Assembly (NCBI GenBank): GCA_016934095.1
Contig: JAFGTO010000421.1
Span: 1 to 10,320, forward strand
Length of the DNA: 10,320 bases
Source: Candidatus Glassiibacteriota bacterium
Lineage (GTDB): Bacteria; Gemmatimonadota; Glassbacteria; GWA2-58-10
Direction: 5' to 3'
Under the pieces are notes generated by a model, which was given only the letters and a program-made list of their open reading frames with translations, was not told the origin of the DNA and made no database searches. Positions 6,443-10,320 of this stretch are shown here, piece by piece (positions within the stretch are counted from its first letter, which is position 1; each line of letters opens with the position of its first letter). The position numbers and the translations under genes are program-made.

Positions 6443-6873
6443 AAAAAATCGCGGTAATTAACGGACCGAACCTCAACCTGCTCGGCCGACGAGAGCCGGA
6501 GATCTACGGCCGGGTATCCCTCGAGGCGATCCAGCAGGCTCTCGAGGAGCGTTTCGGCGGCCGCTGCAGTCTTACCTTTTTCCAATCCAACAGCGAGGGC
6601 GGGCTGATCGACCACATCCAGGGCCTGGGCGGCCGGGCCGAGGGCCTGGTCATCAATGCCGGGGCCTACACCCATACCAGTGTGGCGATCAGGGATGCCC
6701 TGCTGGCGGCCGCGGTCCCTTTTGTCGAGGTACATCTTTCCAATGTCTTCGCCCGCGAGGGGTTCCGGCACAGCTCCACCCTGTCAGACAAGGCAGTGGG
6801 AGTGATCTGCGGTTTCGGGCCGCTGGGGTATGAGCTGGCGGTGGAGGGTCTCCTCGAAGCGATCGGAGCTTAG
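6439..6873 (+). CDS. aroQ: 3-dehydroquinate dehydratase, type II
   Basis: Catalyses the third step of the shikimate pathway, 3-dehydroquinate to 3-dehydroshikimate, as a cytoplasmic dodecamer in this family. At 144 residues it has the usual type II length. Landmarks: INGPNLNLLGRREPEIYG at 7-24 with the active-site Arg in the flexible loop and catalytic Tyr23; FFQSNSEGGLIDHI at 47-60; VINAGAYTHTS at 71-81 with Asn73 and His79; VEVHLSNVFAREGFRHSS at 96-113 with catalytic His99 and substrate-binding Arg110. All expected residues are present; the lid after the second His reads REGFRHSS where REPFRHHS is common. GGAGG at 6430-6434 inside the end of the TPR gene serves as its ribosome binding site, four bases before the ATG, and the start overlaps the TPR stop. 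No other shikimate gene is in the window. Confidence 0.97.
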   Translation: MKKIAVINGPNLNLLGRREPEIYGRVSLEAIQQALEERFGGRCSLTFFQSNSEGGLIDHIQGLGGRAEGLVINAGAYTHTSVAIRDALLAAAVPFVEVHLSNVFAREGFRHSSTLSDKAVGVICGFGPLGYELAVEGLLEAIGA

Positions 6874-6984
6874 CCGGGCAATCGGGCGCCGCCGGGTCGA
6901 AGCCCCCCCCCACAGGCCGCGGGAATGCACGCAGGTTTCCAGTTCGGGAAAACGGGTTACGCATGAAGTTGAAGGAGGAGAAAT
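6874..6984 (+). other. aroQ-efp spacer with C9 run and a 12-codon upstream reading frame
   Basis: 111 bp with no convincing promoter or terminator. It contains nine consecutive C at 6903-6911, a spot prone to sequencing error but outside any gene. A short frame begins at ATG 6963 (MKLKEEKFGFYC, stop TGA 6999-7001); it spans the efp ribosome binding site and overlaps the efp start out of frame. It lacks its own ribosome binding site, so translation is doubtful. Confidence 0.4.
6972..6978 (+). promoter_or_regulatory. Strong Shine-Dalgarno deciding the TTG start of efp
   Basis: AAGGAGG lies six bases before TTG at 6985. It fixes the start: the protein read from there begins ASTADFRNGM, in line with the N-termini of other EF-P proteins, and the next in-frame ATG (7015) would cut into the conserved first strand. 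Confidence 0.85.
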
Positions 6985-7542
6985 TTGGCTTCTACTGCTG
7001 ATTTCAGGAACGGTATGGTGATCGAGACCGACGGCGGGCTGATGACCATTGTCGAGTTCCAGCATGTGAAACCGGGCAAGGGAGGCGCTTTTGTCCGGAC
7101 CAGGCTGAAAAACGTGCTGACCGGTGCGGTGGTAGACCGGACTTTCCGGGCTGGTGAAAAAGTATCCGAAGTGCGGCTCGAGAAAAGACTCCTGCAGTAT
7201 CTGTACAGCGACGGCCAGCTTTTCTATTTTATGGATACTGCCAGTTACGAGCAGTTTCCTGTATCCGGAGACACGCTCGGCGACCAGGTGAAATACCTCA
7301 AGGAGAACCTGGAGGTTACCGGCCTTTTCCAGGGCGAAAAGATCCTCGGGATCGAGCTGCCTTTCTTCGTGGATTTGAAAGTTATGGAGACCGATCCGGG
7401 AGTGAGAGGGGACACGGCCAGCGGAGGCAGCAAACCCGCCAGGCTGGAATCCGGTGCCACGGTCAGCGTGCCGCTGTTTATCGAGGTCGGAGAGACGATC
7501 AAGGTCGACCGCCGCACGAACGAATACCTGGAGCGGGTCTGA
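6985..7542 (+). CDS. efp: Elongation factor P
   Basis: EF-P binds between the P and E sites of the ribosome and relieves stalling at consecutive prolines. The 185-residue length fits (E. coli 188). The N-terminal KOW-like domain has the tip loop HVKPGKGGAF with Lys32 in the position of E. coli Lys34, the residue carrying the modification in many species; the central OB domain contains YLYSDGQLFYFMD; the C-terminal OB domain carries TDPGVRGDTASGGSKPARLESG and ends with GETIKVDRRTNEYLERV, both strongly conserved. A Lys at the tip suits beta-lysylation, 5-aminopentanol modification or no modification; an Arg (rhamnosylation) type is excluded. No EpmA/EpmB gene is in the window. Its place upstream of accB is a common bacterial order, often with a pepP peptidase in the cluster, which is absent here. 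Confidence 0.97.
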   Translation: MASTADFRNGMVIETDGGLMTIVEFQHVKPGKGGAFVRTRLKNVLTGAVVDRTFRAGEKVSEVRLEKRLLQYLYSDGQLFYFMDTASYEQFPVSGDTLGDQVKYLKENLEVTGLFQGEKILGIELPFFVDLKVMETDPGVRGDTASGGSKPARLESGATVSVPLFIEVGETIKVDRRTNEYLERV

Positions 7543-7753
7543 GATTCCTCCGGCCCGGTAATTTTACACACCTGGTGTTTCCCCTCTGTCAGGGGGGCGG
7601 GCGCAAAGGCCCTGCCACCCGACCGCCGAAGGGGTCAGAAATTCCCCTCTTACGTAGGGATGCCCGCAGGCTGCGGGAGACACTCCCCGGATGGGGTGAA
7701 CTAATGAGACCGGTTGCAGTCGGCCCGGTCCCCAACATCAAGCAGAGGTTTCC
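7543..7753 (+). other. efp-accB spacer, GC-rich with several short hairpins
   Basis: 211 bp without a credible gene. It holds several potential stems: CCCCT/AGGGG (7581-7595), AGGGG/CCCCT around 7630-7648, the perfect CCCGCAG-G-CTGCGGG (7663-7677) and CCCC-GGAT-GGGG near 7685-7697. None is followed by a T-run, so a simple terminator is not supported. A structured leader for accB is possible, since accBC is autoregulated in E. coli, but no conserved motif is recognised. Confidence 0.35.
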
Positions 7754-8209
7754 ATGGATGTAAGACACCTGAAGAGGCTGATCCGTCTGGTTGAGCAGAG
7801 CGAGATCAACGAGCTTGAGGTCGAGGACGGCGGAACCAGAGTGAAAATAGTCAAGAGCGGGCCTGCCGTTCCGGTCCATGTCCCGGTTCCGGCAGCGGAG
7901 CATGCAAGGCCTGCCGCGGCCGGCCTGCCGCCGGCTGAAGCCTCCGGCCCCCCGGCCCTGGATGAATCGAAGCTGATCGTGGTTACCTCACCCATGGTGG
8001 GGACTTTTTACCGCGCTCCCAGTCCCGGCGCTCCATCCTTCGTGGAAGTGGGGCAAAACGTCTCGGTGGGCCAGACACTTTGCATCCTCGAAGCGATGAA
8101 GCTGATGAACGAGCTGCAGTGCGAGGCCGCAGGCGTGATCAGGGAGATCTGTGTCGAGAACGCCCAGCCGGTGGAATTCGGGCAGAGGCTCTTTCTTATT
8201 GAACCCTGA
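7754..8209 (+). CDS. accB: Biotin carboxyl carrier protein of acetyl-CoA carboxylase
   Basis: Carries biotin between biotin carboxylase and carboxyltransferase in the first committed step of fatty-acid synthesis. 151 residues: an N-terminal segment (MDVRHLKRLIRLVEQSEINE) typical of AccB, which binds AccC; a flexible Pro/Ala-rich linker at about 36-70; and the biotinyl domain at about 74-151. The biotin site is EAMKLMNE at 113-120, with Lys116 as acceptor, preceded by the conserved SPMVGTFYR. The loop SPGAPSFVEVG keeps the 'thumb' insertion of E. coli-type BCCP, which distinguishes it from carriers of other biotin enzymes. AGAGG five bases upstream supports the ATG at 7754. accC follows after 17 bp. 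The ligase BirA and the carboxyltransferase genes accA/accD are not here. Confidence 0.97.
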   Translation: MDVRHLKRLIRLVEQSEINELEVEDGGTRVKIVKSGPAVPVHVPVPAAEHARPAAAGLPPAEASGPPALDESKLIVVTSPMVGTFYRAPSPGAPSFVEVGQNVSVGQTLCILEAMKLMNELQCEAAGVIREICVENAQPVEFGQRLFLIEP

Positions 8210-8226
8210 GGGGAACCGGCCGGCAC

Positions 8227-9564
8227 ATGTTCAAGAAAGTTCTCATCGCCAACCGCGGCGAGATAGCCCTGAGGATCATCCGGGCCTGCAAGGAGCTCGG
8301 TATCGGCACCGTGGCAGTCTACAGCGAGGCCGACCGGGACAGCCTTCACGTGCGTTTCGCCGATGAAGAGGTCTGTATCGGCAGGGGGCCCGCCTCGGAG
8401 AGCTACCTGCACATGCAGAGGATCCTGGCCGCGGCCGAGATAACCAATGCGGACGCCATCCATCCGGGCTACGGTTTCCTGGCGGAGAACGCCGAGTTCT
8501 CGGAGATCTGCGCCCATAACGGGTTCGTTTTTATCGGCCCCACCGTGGACAATATCCGCAAGATGGGCGACAAGGCCAGTGCACGCTCCCTGATGATCGG
8601 GCACGGCATTCCGGTCATCCCGGGCACCGAGAGCATCCTGGACAGTGAAAAGCAGGCCCTGGCAATGGCCGCCGGGATCGGCTACCCGGTAATGATCAAA
8701 GCCAGCGCAGGCGGCGGCGGCAAGGGCATGCGCGTGGTGCACGATGAGAAAGACCTGCCCAGGGCTTTCGCCGTGGCCAGCTCCGAGGCGGCATCCGCTT
8801 TCGGCAACCCCGGCCTTTACCTGGAAAAATACCTGATCAGGCCGAGACACGTCGAGTTCCAGGTCCTCGGCGACCGGTTCGGCAACGTGGTCCACCTCGG
8901 CGAGCGCGACTGTTCGGTCCAGCGCAGGCACCAGAAACTGATCGAGGAATCCCCCTGCCCGGCAATGACTCCGGCCCTGCGCAGGAAAATGGGTGAGTGC
9001 GCCGTGGAAGTGGCCCGGCTGATCGAGTATGTCGGAGCCGGTACGGTGGAGTTCCTGCTCGACAAGGACATGAACTTCTATTTCATGGAGATGAACACCA
9101 GGATCCAGGTCGAGCACCCGGTGACCGAGATGGTGACCGGCCTTGACCTGGTCAAGGAACAGGTGGCTGTCTCGGGCGGAGAGCGGTTTTCTTTTGATGC
9201 CGGCAAGGTGAAGTTCAACGGGCACGCCATAGAGTGCAGGATCAACGCCGAGGACCCCAGGCATGATTTCAGGCCCTGCCCGGGGGTGATCACCTCTTTC
9301 CATCCGCCCGGAGGACCCGGGATCCGGGTCGATACCCACATTTACGCCTCTTATGTCGTCCCCCCCTTCTACGATTCGCTGCTGGCCAAGCTGATCGCGC
9401 ACGGCCGGGACCGCAGCGAAGCCATCGCACGCCTGAGACGCTCTCTCGATGAGTTCATTATCATTGGGGTCCCGACTACCATCGATTTCCACCGGACCAT
9501 TATCGACGACCCCAGGTTTATTTCCGGCGACCTGGATATCCAGTTCCTGGAGAAAAGGTCCTGA
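8227..9564 (+). CDS. accC: Acetyl-CoA carboxylase, biotin carboxylase subunit
   Basis: ATP-dependent carboxylation of the biotin on AccB using bicarbonate. 445 residues, near E. coli AccC (449). Order: biotin carboxylase N-domain (1-114) with ANRGEIALRIIRACKELGI and HPGYGFLAENAEF; ATP-grasp (115-320) with Lys116, Lys159, the glycine loop ASAGGGGKGM (159-168), ERDCSVQRRHQKLIEE (227-241, Lys238) and the metal-binding/catalytic run FMEMNTRIQVEHPVTE (286-301) with Glu288, Arg292 and Glu296; C-domain (from about 330) with AIECRINAEDP, whose Arg338 has the same number as the E. coli catalytic residue. It is intact and complete. It lacks the C-terminal carrier extension of pyruvate or propionyl-type carboxylases, so with AccB it forms the separate-subunit enzyme. 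AGGGG about 12 bases upstream is a modest ribosome binding site. It is the last gene of the block; no clear terminator follows. Confidence 0.98.
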   Translation: MFKKVLIANRGEIALRIIRACKELGIGTVAVYSEADRDSLHVRFADEEVCIGRGPASESYLHMQRILAAAEITNADAIHPGYGFLAENAEFSEICAHNGFVFIGPTVDNIRKMGDKASARSLMIGHGIPVIPGTESILDSEKQALAMAAGIGYPVMIKASAGGGGKGMRVVHDEKDLPRAFAVASSEAASAFGNPGLYLEKYLIRPRHVEFQVLGDRFGNVVHLGERDCSVQRRHQKLIEESPCPAMTPALRRKMGECAVEVARLIEYVGAGTVEFLLDKDMNFYFMEMNTRIQVEHPVTEMVTGLDLVKEQVAVSGGERFSFDAGKVKFNGHAIECRINAEDPRHDFRPCPGVITSFHPPGGPGIRVDTHIYASYVVPPFYDSLLAKLIAHGRDRSEAIARLRRSLDEFIIIGVPTTIDFHRTIIDDPRFISGDLDIQFLEKRS

Positions 9565-9645
9565 TCCGGCAGCCTGGCTCAAGGGGAGTCTTCAATTAAT
9601 ACGAGACGAAAAACTATTAATCGTTAAGGAAAATGCCGCGTATCC

Positions 9646-9674
9646 TTGACAAACTATGGAACTATCATTCAAAT
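9646..9674 (+). promoter_or_regulatory. Candidate sigma-70-type promoter
   Basis: A perfect TTGACA (9646-9651), 17-base spacer, then TCAAAT (9669-9674), which matches four of six -10 positions. If used, it would give a leader of nearly 400 bases for the gene at 10061, so it may drive an untranslated RNA or act with other sites in the region. Confidence 0.35.
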
Positions 9675-9730
9675 TAATACATTGTCTTCAGCCGTGAAGG
9701 GCGTAATTCAATATCATTGGCCCGGGGAGA

Positions 9731-9744
9731 TTGACCGCAATCAA
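9731..9744. promoter_or_regulatory. CRP/FNR-family-like binding site
   Basis: TTGAC-CGCA-ATCAA matches nine of ten fixed positions of the FNR consensus TTGAT-N4-ATCAA. Regulators of this family commonly act on redox or oxygen signals. It is about 320 bp before the secreted protein gene. A single match in AT-rich DNA is weak evidence, and no such regulator is in the window. Confidence 0.35.
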
Positions 9745-9831
9745 ACCTGATGCTGACAAATTTCCAACTGTCGCCGGTTACTATCCCGGTGAAAGGTGAG
9801 CTGCCGACAGAAAAGCGAAAACTCTTTCCTG

Positions 9832-9843
9832 CCGCCCGGGCGG
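9832..9843. repeat. GC-rich perfect palindrome
   Basis: CCGCCCGGGCGG is a 12-bp perfect palindrome standing out in an AT-rich region; after two mismatches, pairing resumes for three bases (TCC at 9827-9829 with GGA at 9846-9848). No T-run follows, so a terminator is not supported. Confidence 0.4.
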
Positions 9844-9908
9844 AGGGAGGTTACTGAAGGAACAAACTGTTGCCTGGAAGGTACTATAATCAAGCCTTGC
9901 AAATGATA

Positions 9909-9956
9909 TTGTTACTTTCAGGGTAACAAAAAGAGCAGCGGCAGCTTTGCGCCGCT
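9909..9956 (+). repeat. Two adjacent hairpins in the leader region
   Basis: The first stem is TTGTTAC/GTAACAA (9909-9915 with 9923-9929, 7-base loop); the second is AGCGGC/GCCGCT (9937-9942 with 9951-9956, 8-base loop), followed by T-rich sequence but no uninterrupted T-run. They lie just after an isolated TATAAT (9885-9890). They could be a terminator-like pair closing the accC transcript or structure in the next gene's leader. Confidence 0.4.
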
Positions 9957-10060
9957 TATCGTTAATTTGTTTGTTGACAAAGTGATACGTGCAAAACGGT
10001 CTTTTTATCATTATATGGCATGGATATTGAACATTTATTCTTGATTAACAAGGGGGGAGT

Positions 10061-10320
10061 ATGTCTGCAACAAAGAGTCTGCGCCGTTTTATCCTTTTCA
10101 GCCTGCTGAGTTTACTGGTTCCCTTTACAGCCTCTATTTTAGCCGATGCTGTCGAGACCGACCACACCTGGAGCCTGAGCGGTACGCTCGGCGGGCCCGG
10201 GTCGACCAATTACATCAACCTGGCGGTTGAAAACGCAGTTGTTGATTCATCATTTGGCATCGAGTTCTACTGGGGGACCACGGTGCTCGAGCCGGCTCAC
10301 CCTACCTCGGGCACGGAGGG
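10061..10320 (+). CDS. Secreted protein, possible cohesin-like domain (3' end missing)
   Basis: The frame is open from ATG 10061 to the window end (86 residues). It begins with a Sec signal peptide: basic residues in MSATKSLRRF, a hydrophobic core to about residue 24, and likely cleavage near ASILA-DA (28-30). The mature start, WSLSGTLGGPGSTNYINLAVENA then SSFGIEFYWGTTVLEP, alternates like a beta-sandwich and resembles the opening of cohesin-type domains, where a G-x-x-G-S/D segment precedes a strand, then an N-rich turn and an F-x-x-x-Y strand. This is pattern recognition only; too little is visible to settle the family, and a dockerin partner is not in view. A run of six G then AG (10051-10058) a few bases upstream is a good ribosome binding site. 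Function unknown: surface or extracellular structural protein is the best guess. Confidence 0.75.
   Translation, partial: MSATKSLRRFILFSLLSLLVPFTASILADAVETDHTWSLSGTLGGPGSTNYINLAVENAVVDSSFGIEFYWGTTVLEPAHPTSGTE

Larger units (their letters stand above)
9565..10060 (+). other. Long AT-rich control region between accC and the secreted protein gene
   Basis: 496 bp with no supported gene on either strand. It is clearly richer in A and T than the flanking genes. Beyond the separately listed sites it has a near-direct repeat (TTCAATTAATAC at 9591-9602ish and TTCAAATTAATAC at 9668-9680), an isolated TATAAT (9885-9890) without a good -35, and an isolated TTGACA (9974-9979) without a good -10. The next gene has a G-rich ribosome binding site (10051-10059). 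No riboswitch family was recognised. Confidence 0.6.

Noticed and set aside
7575..7763. 62-codon plus-strand frame in the efp-accB gap
   Set aside because: Pro/Arg/Gly-rich with no motif, no ribosome binding site, and it runs over the accB start out of frame.
8008..9582. 524-codon open frame on the minus strand opposite accC
   Set aside because: It mirrors the codon bias of accC in GC-rich DNA, has no recognisable domain, and covers a certain gene with all catalytic motifs.
9974..9979. TTGACA as -35 of a promoter for the gene at 10061
   Set aside because: No acceptable -10 hexamer occurs 16-18 bases downstream.
9781..10011. 76-codon minus-strand frame in the region before the secreted protein
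   Set aside because: No ribosome binding site or recognisable family, and it lies across palindromes in AT-rich regulatory DNA.
9720..10060. c-di-GMP, cobalamin, TPP or glycine riboswitch before the secreted protein
   Set aside because: I looked for the core consensus strings of these classes and found none; the hairpins present do not match them.
1..10320. Mobile element, phage, defence system, CRISPR array, tRNA or rRNA
   Set aside because: No transposase, integrase, spaced repeats or RNA-gene sequence was seen, and all complete genes belong to ordinary chromosomal families.

Overview
The window is GC-rich bacterial chromosomal DNA, dense with genes except for two AT-rich gaps (about 5137-5449 and 9565-10060). 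The families suggest a Gram-negative-type (diderm) bacterium: a PpiD/SurA-like membrane-anchored periplasmic chaperone, an ApbE-type flavin transferase with an exported NusG-II protein, and a signal-peptide protein with a possible cohesin-like start. An uncultured lineage near the FCB group or another subsurface candidate phylum is a reasonable guess, but this is inference; no marker gene here settles it. Nothing looks mobile: I saw no IS element, integrase, tRNA, rRNA, CRISPR array or phage gene.

Layout. (1) 1-2256, plus strand: apbE (5' end off the window), an exported NusG domain II protein, a Gx transporter family membrane protein and a small DUF4321-like membrane protein. They are separated by 15-26 bp and look like one operon, probably serving flavin attachment and membrane redox proteins. 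(2) 2289-5136, minus strand: a PpiD-like chaperone whose parvulin domain lacks the usual histidines, then a PAS-GGDEF diguanylate cyclase 55 bp downstream. (3) 5137-5449: an AT-rich divergent control region with a near-consensus sigma-70 promoter reading rightward and two perfect short inverted repeats near the chaperone gene. (4) 5450-9564, plus strand: a TPR protein overlapping aroQ (type II dehydroquinase) by 4 bp, then efp, accB and accC. This joins the shikimate pathway, translation of polyproline stretches and the first step of fatty-acid synthesis in a housekeeping run. (5) 9565-10060: an AT-rich control region with a CRP/FNR-like box and hairpins, leading into (6) an incomplete secreted protein at 10061-10320.

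No large unknown system is visible. The items most worth following are the flavinylation-type four-gene cluster with its small membrane protein, the histidine-less tandem-parvulin chaperone coupled to a c-di-GMP enzyme, and the long regulatory region before the secreted protein. Three genes are called from TTG starts (1372, 1990, 6985); two of these have strong ribosome binding sites.
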